DNA from: Ichthyophthirius multifiliis
Taxonomy: Eukaryota; Ciliophora; Oligohymenophorea; Hymenostomatida
Direction of reading: 5' to 3'
Length of the DNA: 64,000 bases
NCBI RefSeq assembly: GCF_000220395.1
Contig: NW_004085957.1
Location: 1-64,000 of the forward strand
This document shows, in pieces, positions 1-11,506 of the stretch. The notes beneath the pieces are model-generated. The model saw nothing but the letters and a program-made list of their open reading frames with translations, was not told the origin of the DNA and ran no database searches. Made by a program: the position numbers and the translations under genes. Within the stretch, counting starts at the first letter, position 1. The number at the start of each line of letters is the position of its first letter.

Positions 1-243
1 CATAGAAGAAGATCTCTTTAATATTATGATGTTTCAGCCAAATCTAATTATTAATATGAAAAACCTTTCTTATGGATTCTTAGAAAACTTGTTGGTGATC
101 CTAATCTAGTTTTGGTAGAAGGAATTGCCTTACCTCCACCTGAAATTATCATGGATTAAGCTCATATTGATCAAATGTAGAAAGAATTAGAAGAAGTTGA
201 AAATGCTTAACTTCCTGATGAAGAAGATGATGAATTTAAATGA
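1..243 (+). CDS. RAN: GTP-binding nuclear protein Ran, C-terminal part (5' end outside window)
   Basis: Ran is the small GTPase that drives nucleocytoplasmic transport and spindle assembly. Frame 1 is open from the first base to TGA at 241-243, giving 80 residues with TAA and TAG read as Gln. The stretch [20 protein letters not shown] contains the G5 motif SAK and the Ran-specific NY.YEKPFLW.. signature. It is followed by RKLVGDPN, a LPPPE motif matching ALAPPE of other Rans, and an acidic tail ending DEEDDEF, equivalent to the DEDDDL switch tail. The GTP-binding motifs G1 to G4 lie upstream of the window. No frame problem is visible. The match to the Ran family C-terminus is close and leaves little doubt. 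Confidence 0.95.
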
Positions 244-312
244 TCTAATTTTTTGTTTAAATAAAAAAGGAAGAAAAAATTTTCACAATTTATTAATTTC
301 ATATTTCATTAG

Positions 313-343
<31 letters not shown>

Positions 344-732
344 TTTTTTTATTTTTTTTTGTTATATATTTTTATTGTGTGCACTAATTTTATTTATTGT
401 TTTTTTTTTTTTGTTCTTTTTATTTTTTTTAGTATCTTTTTAATTATTATTTTGAAACATAAATTTAATTAAAAAGAACTTTAAATTAAAAAATATACAA
501 TAATAATCAAAATTTTATAATAAATTATAAAATATTAAAGTTATTTATTATAAACTATAATAATTTTTTTAAAAAATTAAAATAATAATTAATTTTTTTT
601 AAATGAGAAAATGTAATATAAAATAAAATATAATATAATGATTCCGTAAAAACCTTATGTAATTTGTACAAACATAAATATTACTTTTTTCTTATTCTTT
701 GTTTTATTTTTTTTATAATTTTTTTTTTAAAA
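244..732. other. AT-rich 3' flank of the Ran gene
   Basis: The stretch is almost pure A+T, with long T runs at 320-430. A 91-residue open frame at 197-472 begins inside the Ran gene in another frame and is low-complexity Phe/Tyr sequence, so it is treated as noise. Nothing else is seen. Confidence 0.6.
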
Positions 733-1423
733 ATGAATTTTCATAAAAAATATTCAGAAAAATAATTATATCCTTTTTTAGTAATAAAATTATAGAAAAA
801 ATAATATTAAACCTTTTAAGATAAATATAAAGTTTTTTAAATTTGTATAAAATGTATCAGGTATAGATTAACAAGTAAAAATTCTATAAAATACAAAAGA
901 AATTAAAAATTATACCATAAATCAATTAAAAATAGAGGTAAGAAAATTGAAAATAAAAATTAATAATCTGGAAGAGTAATAATCCAATGTTAATATTAGA
1001 ATTTATGTATAAATATAAGGAATATGCTAAATTTTATTATAAAAAAGTGATAAATTCATTATAATAATTTTTTTAACTTTTATGTATATATTTTCATGAA
1101 TTATTTTAAAATTATATATATTTACAAATTAACATATTTAACATAAAAATAATTTCTTAATAAAAAAACTCAATAGAATTAATGATAAAAAAAAATATGC
1201 TGAAATAGATAAAATTCCCTAAAAAAATCCTGATTAGAATATAAATTATGATCTAAATTAAATTTTTGATTTATGGGAATAAGTTTAAATAAAAAAATTA
1301 TTACAATTTTCATATTAATATGAAAAGTTATTATAAAATAGTAAATTATAATTTATTTATTTATAAATTAATAATATATAAAATATAGATTTTTATTAAT
1401 TAAATTAATTTCTTTTATTATGA
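733..1423 (+). other. Coding-like stretch, possible small spliced gene
   Basis: Several short open pieces here read like protein rather than AT noise. One frame gives KFYKIQKKLKIIPQINQK near 880-930. Another gives SNNPMLILEFMYKYKEYAKF near 975-1040. A third gives a KYAEIDKIPQKNPDQN stretch near 1195-1240 that runs on to DLWEQVQIKKLLQF and TGA at 1421-1423. An alternative uninterrupted 105-codon frame runs from ATG 733 to TGA 1048-1050. I could not find one consistent set of GT..AG introns joining the pieces. No family is recognised. It could be a small real gene with misread homopolymers or a decayed one. Confidence 0.3.
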
Positions 1424-2000
1424 TTTAAAATTATTTTTATTTAATATTATTTATAATTAAAAATATTTTTATAACTATTTTATTTTTTATTTATTATAAG
1501 TATTTAATTACTATTATATTTTTTTATTTATTAAAAATATTAGAAATAAAAATAATCAAAATTTTCTTATATATATATTTTTTAATACTTATTTAATTTT
1601 AAAATAAAAATTACATTTAATATTTAGAATTTCGTTTATTTTTTATTTAATTCATAAAATGCCATTTTTTTATATTTATTTAAAAATATATAAAAATTGA
1701 TTTTTCGCATATATTTATTTTATAAATTTTTATATTATTATTATTATTTTTAAATAATAAAGACTTTTAATATATTTTGAATATAAAATTAATAATTTTT
1801 AATATTTTAATAATTATCAAAAAATTAATGAAATATATATTTTAAGTTAATAAAAATAATTTATTAATAGTAAATTATAAATTAATAAATTTTTTAAAAC
1901 ATATAATATTACATTAATATTTTAAAATTTAAATACAATTGTATGTTTAAAAACTTTTAAATATACTTAAGTTTTATATATATATTTTCATATATTTATT

Positions 2001-2042
<42 letters not shown>

Positions 2043-2281
2043 TAATATAATATTTAAATTAATAATTTATTAAAATGGATATATAAGTTTATATATAACT
2101 ATATTTGTTTTATTAATAATTCTATATATTTTGTTTTTTTCAAAAAAAAAATTGTAAAAATAGTTTATAATAATATATAATATCTAAAATAAATTTAAAG
2201 GATATTTAAAATATAATATAATTTAATAAATTAATAAATTAAAAATTTCTATAAATATTATAAATAAATATATATTAATAT
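1424..2281. other. AT-rich intergenic stretch
   Basis: The sequence is nearly pure A+T with an (AT)n run at about 2005-2036. No protein-like frame or RNA gene is seen. Confidence 0.6.
2005..2036. repeat. (AT)n microsatellite
   Basis: Uninterrupted AT dinucleotide run in intergenic DNA. Confidence 0.85.
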
Positions 2282-2611
2282 TCATTTTTTAAGTTATTAT
2301 AATATTGTTTTTAATGATTCATTTAATATTTTTTCTGAATGCTTTTAACAATTTTAAATGTCCTTTAATCCTAAAATAGATTCTTAAAAACATTATTCTT
2401 AAAATAATTCTATGTATTTAATTTTATACCAAAATTAAGATTATTAGCGTTATAATTTTTCGCTTCTTTTTTCTATACAATCCACATATTCTTCCGCATT
2501 TTTTTTTTTAATACATCTATTATAAATCGAGTTTTCTTTTTCATTTATTTTTTAATTAACAATCCTGAGTTTTTTATTTAAAAAAATTATAAAATCTTAT
2601 TAAAATTCCAT
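2282..2611 (-). CDS. Unrecognised 109-aa protein with four paired cysteines
   Basis: A complete single-exon frame runs on the minus strand from ATG (2609-2611) to TGA (2282-2284), 110 codons, with TAA and TAG as Gln. The protein starts MEFQQDFIIFLNKKLRI and is mostly predicted helix. Its four cysteines form two pairs: one with 11 residues between (around NAEEYVDCIEKRSEKL) and one with 13 between (QCFQES...DIQNCQ). Two cysteine-paired helices are the general plan of small disulfide-hairpin proteins of the mitochondrial intermembrane space, but the spacing is not the usual 9 or 3 residues, so that role is only a guess. GC content is above the flanks and Glu, Asp, Ser and Cys codons are frequent, which supports real coding. 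No family is recognised. Confidence 0.6.
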
Positions 2612-3084
2612 TTTTATTAATAAAATTTTAAGCTATATTTTTTTTATTAAATAATACTAATTTTAAATAGTTTTTTGTACTTTATTTTTTAATATTTTAT
2701 AATTTATATTAAAAAAAAAATTATTAAGAAAAACAATTATAAAATTAAATTTCTTAAAAAATAAATAAAATAAAACTTATTATATAGATATATAAATATA
2801 TATATATATTTATAATACTATATATATTTATTTTTTTTAATTTTATTACAATCAAATTATATAATTTTTAATAACTTATTATATTTATTCTTAGCAAAAC
2901 TATCATTAAAAATAACATTGTATAAATTTTTAAAAATTATAACGATATATAATAATATATTTTGTAAATTTTTTTTTTTTTCTAATTTTATATAAAAATA
3001 TTTAATAAAATTAATAATTATTAAAACTTTTTTAAACATAAATTTAAAAATAAATAAAAAAAGATAAGTATAAACTAAAAAAAA
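2612..3084. other. AT-rich 5' flank between two genes
   Basis: This stretch lies between the divergently transcribed small minus-strand gene and the plus-strand membrane protein gene, so it probably holds both promoters. Only A/T-rich sequence is seen. The minus-strand open frame at 2857-3123 is antisense noise. Confidence 0.5.
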
Positions 3085-3346
3085 ATGTCTCATCCTCCTA
3101 AACCACCACCAATCCAAATACAATGGTTAATATACCCATGTTCTCATTTTTTATATTCAATAATATCAATAACATTAATATATTTTGCATACTAATTATA
3201 AATAGAACATTTTTAATAGTTAGAAAAACATTAATAAAACAAATTTTAAAAAGGCTTTATAATAGATATAAATTAAGTAGAAGGCGATTAATGTGAAAAC
3301 GTAATTAATTCATTTTTAATATATATAAACAATAATATTATATATG

Positions 3347-3383
<37 letters not shown>

Positions 3384-4978
3384 TTTTTTATATATATATA
3401 TCAATTTTTTTTAATCACATAGAATTTTATTCCAATGTTTAATTATAAATGGTAAGGAACATAAAATGCATGTAATTGTATTTTATATGATAATCCATAT
3501 TAATCTCCCTAATCAGACGGTGAATTTTATTATTTGAGAAAAAAATTGAAAAAATAATCTGATAATAATGATTAAATAAAACATTTACTATCCAAAAATA
3601 ATTTATAAAATAAAATATATATAGGAAAATTATGCAACGATAAATAAAAAGAAGTAGGATGCACAGATATACCCGAAAAACCTTCTTTAGAATTCCATAA
3701 ATGGAAAAAAACACTAATGTGGTGCATAAACTATATTCCTCATCTAACTCTAACTGAATTACAAAAAAAATAGACACCAAAACCCAAAAATGCACAGATT
3801 AATAGAACTATATTCTATGCGGAGATCCTAAAGATATCTCTTATTAATATTGTTTTCCTTCCATATATCAATAATGTCCTATAAACGGCATATATATTGG
3901 TCATGATTAACCCACAGATAATCTCTCTTAATATTTTTAGAATCCTGGAGTGCAAATATCCGAGAAAAATTAGTTATTTTTTAGCCGAAATTTACCTAAA
4001 AGCCTCCCTGTTTATGATTTTGTAATTTCTGAAGATTTTGTATGTAAAAATAACCAATAGGAAAACATATCTAAATCCCATAAAGATTATTTTTTATTAA
4101 AAAACTAACGAATTCCGTGTTTAGAAAAAGATAAAAAATATATGCTTTTAGATTAATAAGGTGAATAGAGTTTTTTTTATAATAACCAAGCTAGTTTTTT
4201 AAGAAATGATCTTCCAGGGTTTATTTTAAGCAATAATTATAAATATGGATTGTATATGAAAAATCATGAATCTTTTTTTTGGAAATGTGATGAGGAAAAA
4301 TAAAGATAATACGAAAACAATTACTCGGAAGTTGAAAATTAATTTAAAAATTAAAAAAATGTATTCATAATAAGTATTATTATAGGAATAATAGGTACTA
4401 TATTTGCTATTTTGGAATTTCTATTGATTAAAAATGTTAATTTTGCAATAAATATTAAAAATGTAGTTATTTTCTGGTTCCCTATCTTTTAAATAATATG
4501 TTAATTGATACTATTCCCTTTTTTAATAATAAGTTTAAATTAATAATATAATTATATATAGTTTATAAATACAATTTAAAATTAAAAATGTTCTGATAAT
4601 ATATAAGATTTAGTTGAAAATTCATAAAATTATTCGGGGAAAATAGAAATATATAACAAAATATAAATAATATTACTTTCGTTAATTTTGCTTGAAAATT
4701 TAATTATTTTTGGTTAGAATTTATGCGAAGGAAATAATTCTAATTCAAATAATTCAATAATAGATAAAAATTAAAAAAAAAAAAAATAGAAAGAAACAAT
4801 TGATTTTTTTATTTAATATAAATAATAAATAAATAAATATATAAAATAAATAAAAGATAAATATAAATATAAATATAATTATTTTTTTATTTATTTATTT
4901 ATTAATTTATTTTTTATATATATTTATAATTTTTATTTAACTCAATTATCTATTATATTTTAATTATCTTTATAATGA
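3085..4978 (+). CDS. Ciliate-type multi-pass membrane protein, function unknown
   Basis: Exon 1 (ATG 3085, to 3300) encodes MSHPPKPPPIQIQ and then a hydrophobic segment, WLIYPCSHFLYSIISITLIY. A phase-0 intron, 3301-3422, has a TA-rich interior. Exon 2 continues with NFIPMFNYKWQGTQNACNC, a cysteine-containing lumenal or extracellular domain. It ends with at least two hydrophobic segments, VFIISIIIGIIGTIFAILEF and NVVIFWFPIFQIICQLI, and a further one near IILLSLILLENLIIF. The frame changes by one base near the A8 run at about 3761-3768, although protein-like sequence continues on both sides. The first in-frame TGA after that is 4976-4978. A one-base slip in the A14 run near 4773-4786 would instead put the stop at 4801-4803. 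The W-x-GT..C.C pattern recalls ciliate lineage-specific membrane protein families, but I cannot name a function. Confidence 0.65.
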
Positions 4979-5124
4979 AATTATATTAATTTATTATAAT
5001 TATTTTACCATATTTTCATTCTTTTTTAATTTCTTTACTAAAAAATAACAAACTCTACTAAATATATTCGATTTTTTTATCTTATACTATTTTTTATAAA
5101 TTAATGATATTTTTTATGAAGTAA

Positions 5125-5800
5125 TCATTTCTATTATTTTTTTATCATTTCTATTATATTAAATATGTTTATAACCAAAGTTTTTAATAATAATTTTAAA
5201 TTTATTGAGTATAAGACCAAATATAATTTAATTTCCTTTTTATAATTCTTTTACTATTATAAAAATTACTCTTTTATATTTTCCTTTAGATTTCTTTATT
5301 TTAATATAAGTTTTTTATTTTCCAATATTATATTATTTTTTTATTATAAAGTATAATTGTATTCTTATTTAATTTTATACTATAAATAGGATTAAAGGCT
5401 TTTAAGGTCACCAATATCTATAACATATTTTTTGGGAACAAGGATATCTTATATATATTTATTGATTCAATTTATTTTATTTTCTGATAATAAGTATTTT
5501 AATAACATATTTAATTTTTTTTTATTTTTATCTAAAATATGTATTTATATACAAAATAAATAGTAAACTTTATAAGATTTATACTAAATTTATACTAAAT
5601 ACAAATACACAAAATATATATAAATATTTTAATTATTACATCTATTAATTTATAAACTAAAAATAATAGGTTAAAAAACAATAAATTTATTTTATAATTA
5701 TTTATTTTTAATAATCCAAAAAACTATTTTTCCTCTAAATCAACTTTACTAAAATACTAATATTTTAAGGATTAAAAGTGATTTTTAGTTTTGTTTTAAT
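5125..5800 (-). CDS. Candidate coiled-coil protein with hydrophobic tail
   Basis: A clean minus-strand frame of just over 100 codons runs from about 5448 down to TGA at 5125-5127. It reads DILVPKKYVIDIGDLKSL, then a Gln/Lys/Glu-rich coiled-coil stretch (NKKLILKQRNLKENIKEQFL), then a hydrophobic helix near LYLVLYSINLKLLLKTLVIN. Upstream on the same strand a second protein-like piece, FSKVDLEEKQFFGLLK (about 5700-5760), may be an earlier exon. The exact splicing and the start codon are not resolved: an in-frame TGA lies just before the DILV segment, so an intron ending there (TATATATAAG) is needed. No family is recognised. The higher G+C than flanks and the sensible composition argue for coding, but a tail-anchored function is only inference. 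Confidence 0.4.
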
Positions 5801-6749
5801 TTTTAATATTACAAAAATTATGATAAAATAAACTTTTATTATATTAAATAATAATTATGTTTTATAACTAAATGTATTATAAATTATTTTTTTATATAAA
5901 TATTAATATTTATTACTGTATTTTTTCTTAATTTATAACTAATAATACAAAGATTCTAAAATAATAATTAAAGATTATATAAAATGTATTTTATTAATTT
6001 TTTTTTTAAATTAATTCTATTCTGTATAATATAATAAATATTATTTAAAATGATCGTATTAATAGTTTTATTATTATTAAAATTTTGTCTTATTTATTAT
6101 TTATTTAAGAATATATTTAATTAATATTATATGTCTTAATTATTAATATTTTATAAATTTAAATTAAAAATGTATTTAAAATTTATTAATTTTAAAGAGC
6201 ATATATAAATAGTTATAAATTAATTCGAATAATTTTTATATTTGATTTGCATCTAATTTTTATTTTTTTTCTTCTATATATTGAAGAATAATAATATATA
6301 TATATAAAATATGTATTTTTTAATTTTTTTCAATTAATATGAAAGTAATTTTTACTTAATTATCCATTATATTCTTTTTTTATAAATGTTATTGCAATTT
6401 ATTATTATTATAATATAAATACATTTATTTTTTTTAATAAAGATAATAGTTTCTTTACTAAATTTAATTATAAAAAAGTATTGAAAAGACATAATTAATT
6501 TTTTTTAATTTAATAAAATTAATTTTTTAATATCCTTTTTCTAATTATATTAATAATTTCATTTTAATTAAATTAAAAACAAAAAATAATACTTAAAAAT
6601 TATTAATAAATAAAAAATAATAATATGATTTAAACATATAATAATACTAAAATTAATATATATATATATATATATAATTTCACAAAAATAAAAAATTCAA
6701 TAAATAAAATATTTATTGAAAAAAAAAATATACTTTCTCTAATTAATTT
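5801..6749. other. AT-rich intergenic stretch
   Basis: Near-pure A+T with short TA runs around 6655-6676. It lies between two minus-strand genes. No coding or RNA signal is seen. Confidence 0.55.
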
Positions 6750-8077
6750 TCAGCTAAAGAAATATAATAAGAAAGTTAACATAACACCAACTTAAAATAC
6801 TCCAATAATACCTAAAATAATATATTTTTTTTAAGGTGCTAATTCTTTAATATCTCTAAAATATATTTTTTTATTATTATAACTAACAAAAAATAGAAAT
6901 ATACCCAAATATATTTATAACAATAAATACTGTAGAACTAAGTAAACCATAAATGACTGATATAACTTTTATATACTAAAAAAAAATATATATATATAGT
7001 ATTTTTTTTTATAAATATATATAATATTTTTTAAATGTTTCTTTATATATATTTACATATAAAGGTATCATATTCATTAATGTAACAATGACAAAGCAAG
7101 CCATAGAATATCCATAAAGACATATCATCTATAAATTTAAATATTTTTATTTTTAAATATATATTTTATTTTTACTTCAAAAATAGAAGTACTTCCTCCA
7201 AAACAATTAATTAGAATTGATAATATTATAGGCAATATTATACCTATACTATATATCTATAATAGAATAATAATTATCTTATTTATTAATTTTCAAAATA
7301 TTTTTACTATTGATGCCGCTATAGGTAAGAAAGTAAAATTAACTTTATAATTTTGAGAATTCTTAAAAATAAAGCAAAAAAAAAATATAAAAAAAAAGAT
7401 TTTAAATATAAAAAAATTAAATATTGTATTTTTAATTTACTTAAATATATTGAGATAAATTTCCGCAAGAATAAAGCATAAAAACAACTGTTGTTAAAAT
7501 CCAAAAAGGACCCCATCTTATTTATTTATTTTATGTTAAATATTATTTATAATATAATATAATTTTATTTTAATACAAATCAGGATTTTATTTAATTATA
7601 TTCAAAAATTCAGGTTTTGTTGGGACAAAACAACATTTAATTCTCTTAATAATTTCATTGCTTGTAATATTAAAATATGGTTAGTAATATCTTTATTTTT
7701 AATATTAATATTTTGTTATATAATAAAAAAATAGAATATATATATATAATACTCAACTGACAAAATGGCACAGCATGATTTTTAAAATTACTTTTTTTTA
7801 ATATATATTAAAATAAATTATTATTTATTTATAATTTTTTATTATTTATAAATAATACTTATTATTCCTCTTTGTTCATTTTTTCTTAAGGTTTTTGAAT
7901 TTCATCTTCTTTTACAGTTTCGATATCTTGCTATTTATTTTATTCATTAGTATAGCCTTAGTAATTAAAATTCTTTTTTAATATTTAAAATTATATCTAT
8001 TACATTTTAATTTATTAATTTACATCTGCGCCATATAAGACTTAGTTGTTACCTTCGTTTTCTTATTAATAATCCAT
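6750..8077 (-). CDS. Yip1 domain family protein, YIPF1/YIPF2-like
   Basis: YIPF1/2 proteins are five-pass Golgi membrane proteins that work with Rab GTPases in vesicle trafficking. ATG is at 8075-8077 and TGA at 6750-6752, with about eight short introns. The cytosolic N-terminus (MDYQQENEGNNQVLYGAD...) is acidic and Gln-rich. It is followed by the family signature: VEYYQPYFNITSNEIIKRIK, then NPDLWGPFWILTTVVFMLYS and CGNLSQYI, matching EYYQ.FFDV, PDLYGPFWI and GN of animal YIPF1/2. Later exons give FLPIAASIIYSIGIILPIIL, MICLYGYSMACFVIVTLMNM, KVISVIYGLLSSTVFIVINI and ILGIIGVFQVGVMLTFLLYF, the hydrophobic segments of the Yip1 domain. One intron, near the 3' end, appears only 28 nt long. The gene is divergent from the NDUFA12 gene, 546 bp away. 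Exon borders are inferred from matching GT..AG phases. Confidence 0.88.
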
Positions 8078-8623
8078 TTTTTTCTATTTTTTTTTTTTTT
8101 TCTTTAAAAATTTTGTACTTTTATAATTAATATATTTTATTATATAAAATTATTTATAATATAATATAAATTTATTTAATTTTTTCTTTAAAATTTTTTT
8201 GTATTTAATATGAAAATTTTAATATATTATATGTTTATTTATATATAAAAATTTATTTTTTTTATAAATAATTATATAATTCAAAATAAAAAATAGAAGA
8301 AGAAAAAAAAAAAAAAACAAAATATTAAAAATAAAAAACTTATAAAAAAAATGGTAAAAAAAAATTAATAATATAATATAATATAATATAATATAGAAAA
8401 AATGAACACTTTAAATAAAAAATCGCAATAAATTTATAAATCAATAACTTATTAAAATAATAATAAATAAATATTAAAAAATTACAAAAATCATTATTTA
8501 AAATAAAAATTCTAACTAAACATAATTAACAAAATAAATTAAAAAATAATCAAATAATATATATATATGTATATAATTATATATATAAAAATATAGGGTT
8601 TATGGACATGGACTATAAGTTAA
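8078..8623. promoter_or_regulatory. Divergent intergenic region between YIPF and NDUFA12 genes
   Basis: This AT-rich stretch separates two genes that start in opposite directions, so both promoters must lie here. It holds a short (TAATA)n run at about 8367-8394 and no recognisable motif. Confidence 0.4.
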
Positions 8624-9448
8624 ATGTTAACTCCTAAATTCTTTTTACATTTAAAGAAAGAAGGATTTCTAAAAACCTGGACAAGAGGTCACAAAGGACC
8701 AGGTAGACACTCACATTACGTAGGATCTAATAGAACTGAAGGTTATGCAAAAGAAGTAGGCGAAGATGAATTCGGAAATAGATATTATGAAGACTGGGAC
8801 GTAGATCGTAATATTTTTTTTTTTTATTTATAATTATTTAATTTAATAAATTAAAAATATTATTATTAATATATAAAAAAGACAAAAATTAAACTAGATG
8901 GGTTGAATATAGTGATTATTTTATGTTAATGTGGAGTAACGGTGATAAAATACCTAATAAATGGCATGGATGGTTATGTCATATGTATGATGATGTGCCA
9001 ACCAGAACAGGATAATCAGCTTTTGTTAAACATCATTATTTAAAATAACATAAACAAAATTTATCTAATACTCCTTTAGGTTATATTTCTTAAGGAGCTA
9101 TTATGAATCCTAATAGAATAAAATTTATGTAATTTAATATAATAATTATATATGGATTTTAATTATTTAAATTAATATATTAAATAAATAATTAATAAAT
9201 AAAAATAAACATTTTTAACTAACTTATTTAATTTATTATTATAATATTTGATAAATAATTATAAATATATTATTTATTCAACTAATATTATATAATTTTA
9301 TAAATTTTTTTAATTTAGATAGGGTTAAATTAACAGAAGTAGACAACCTTGGAATACTCCATAAAGAGGGGAAGGAGTTTTTAAAGGAAAAAAATTAATA
9401 ATTTAAAAGAAAAATAATTTTATTGATTATATGGCAACAAATGATTGA
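8624..9448 (+). CDS. NDUFA12: NADH dehydrogenase (complex I) accessory subunit NDUFA12 / B17.2
   Basis: NDUFA12 is a small peripheral subunit of mitochondrial complex I. Three exons join in phase: 8624-8807, 8882-9128 and 9319-9448, giving 186 residues. The protein begins MLTPKFFLHLKKEGFLKTW. The family core follows: VGEDEFGNRYYEDWDVD, TRWVEYSDYF and IPNKWHGWLCHMYDDVPT, equivalent to GVDEFGNKYYE, RWV.Y and PPEWH.WLH...D.PP in animals. The C-terminus, QPWNTPQRGEGVFKGKK, resembles the usual Y.PW.TT..KI..W.P motif. The protein is longer than the 145-residue human one because of an insert before QPWNTP. The upstream region from 8590 has no other in-frame ATG that extends the match. Stop is TGA 9446-9448. 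Confidence 0.93.
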
Positions 9449-9823
9449 GAAAATTAAAAAAAATTATTGCCAATAAAAAAATTAAGTGTTATTTTAATAA
9501 TATTATATATTTAAATATTATAAATATATATATATTTACATATATATATCTATAAATAAAATTAATATTTAATTTTAACATTTATTATTTATAATATAAT
9601 ATTCTTTTATATTTTTTTATTATTTTTTTTAATTAAAAATATGTTTTTTTTAAAATATTTTAAATAATATTTTTATTTTTATCAAATTATAAATATAATA
9701 AATTAATATATATATAATTTTTTATTTTTTATTATTATTATATATTTTATTTTAAAGAATTATTTTATTTAACTATAATATACAATTTTTAAAATTATAC
9801 AAATATAAAATTGTACATACTTA
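9449..9823. other. Short intergenic region between convergent genes
   Basis: AT-rich DNA between the 3' ends of the NDUFA12 and enoyl-CoA hydratase genes. It presumably holds both transcript ends. No other signal is seen. Confidence 0.5.
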
Positions 9824-10801
9824 TCAAATTCCATCAAAATTAGCTTTTCTTTTTTTATTAAAAGCGTCAATACCTTCTTTAGCCCCTGGTAAATTAAACA
9901 AACTATAAAACATTCTTCTTTCATATTTGATTCCCTCACTAATACTCAACTCTTCAGCCTAATTAGTAACATTTTTTCCCACAATTATGCTATAACTAGA
10001 ATACATTGCAATTTTTTCAGCATATTTAATGACTTCTTCCCTAAGTTTATCATTAGAAAAAATACCAGCTACTATATTTAAATTCTTTGCTGTCTAAGCA
10101 TCCAAGAATTCTCCACTTAAAATATAATAATTAGCTATTATTTTGCCTACAATTTTTGTAAATCTTTAAGTACCACCAATTCCAGGAATTAAACCTAATT
10201 TTATTTCTGGAAATCCAAATTTAGCTTCTTATGAGCAGAATATAATATCAGAACCTAATGCTATTTCCTTAAATATAAAAAAAAAAGTAATAAAAAATAA
10301 ATATATTAATATATATAAATATACATAAATATATAAATATATATATATTTTATATATAATATATATATTTAATATTATATTAATCTATTTTTTTATTTTT
10401 AATTATACAAATCCTCCGCCTAATGCGAATCCATTTACTCCTGAAATTATTGGTTTTGTTATTTTAAAATATTTATTGTCATAATTTTCAAAAAGTTTAC
10501 TTTTAATCAAATTTTCATTTGTTACATTTGAAAAGCGAGTAATATCGATTCCTGCACAAAAAGCTTTAGGCACATTAGATAATAAAATTATTACTTTTAC
10601 ACTTTCATCTTAATCGAGTTATTTTAAAGCTTTTAAAAATTGGCTTTCTAATTCTTTTGAAAGTGCATTTAGGTCTTTTGGAGAATTAAATGTTATTATG
10701 CCTATTCTATTATTAAATATATATTCGATTTAGACTTTTTTATCAGAATGAGTTGTTTTGTTTATGGATAATTGGTTGGAGATATGTTTTAATCTTTCCA
10801 T
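9824..10801 (-). CDS. Enoyl-CoA hydratase/isomerase family protein
   Basis: Crotonase-fold enzyme, probably hydrating enoyl-CoA in beta-oxidation or amino-acid breakdown. It has two exons, 10409-10801 and 9824-10267, with a phase-0 intron 10268-10408, giving 278 residues. The first oxyanion-hole segment is KAFCAGIDITRF, matching AFCAG.D. The second is PIISGVNGFALGGGFEIALG, matching G.A.GGG.ELA. The region KFGFPEIKLGLIPGIGGTQR contains the family P.GGTQR motif with the glutamate of FPEIKLG. The C-terminus EGIDAFNKKRKANFDG is typical of the family (EG..AF.EKR.P.F). Which acyl-CoA is used cannot be told. A mitochondrial target peptide is not obvious, but the first 25 residues are basic and Ser/Thr-rich. 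It is divergent from the ARP1-like gene, with 205 bp between the starts. Confidence 0.93.
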
Positions 10802-11006
10802 CTTTTTTATTTTATTTTAATAACTTTTATCAATAAATAGTAATATATTGTTAATTTAATTAATAAAATATGATAATTTTTAATTTTTTTTTTTATATTA
10901 TAATATCTTATTTTTTATATAAAAATAAAAATTTAAAGAAAAAAAAAATTTAATATTTTTTGTTTTACAAAAAAAAAAAAAACATATATAAAAATAAAAA
11001 ACTAAA
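10802..11006. promoter_or_regulatory. Short divergent promoter region
   Basis: Only 205 bp separate the start codons of the enoyl-CoA hydratase and actin-related protein genes, which point away from each other. The stretch is A/T homopolymer-rich and must hold both promoters. No specific motif is recognised. Confidence 0.45.
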
Positions 11007-11474
11007 ATGGATAATTTTGGAGAATTCTTAACAAAAAATCCAATAGTTATAGATAATGTAAAATAAAATATAAAAATGAGGATATTTAAAAACTTAAATA
11101 AAGGGTTCAGGTACTATGAGAGCAGGTTTAGCAGGAAACGATAAACCGAAATTACAATTTGATAATTAGTAAAAAAAAATATATCTAAAAAAAAATAAAA
11201 ATATAAATAAAGTGTAGGAAGACCAAAATATAAAATGGTAATTCCAACAAAATCATAACCAGATTAATATTTAGGAAATATAACAGATGAATAAAGGGGG
11301 ATGTTAAAATTATAATACCCTATAAATCATGGATGTATATAAAATTGGGATGATATGGATCTTATATGGAAATATTGTTATTGTGAATTATAAGTTTCTT
11401 AAAAAGAAGTACATAATAAAAATATATAATAAAAAATATATAATTACAAATATATAAAAAAATATATAAAATAT

Positions 11475-11506
<32 letters not shown>

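Noticed and set aside
197-472. 91-residue plus-strand open frame rich in Phe
   Set aside because: It overlaps the end of Ran in another frame and is pure T/A homopolymer sequence; no protein-like composition.
5380-5450. Slightly GC-richer patch considered as a tRNA or small RNA
   Set aside because: No cloverleaf or T-loop consensus is present, and the minus strand reads as protein (DILVPKKYVIDIG).
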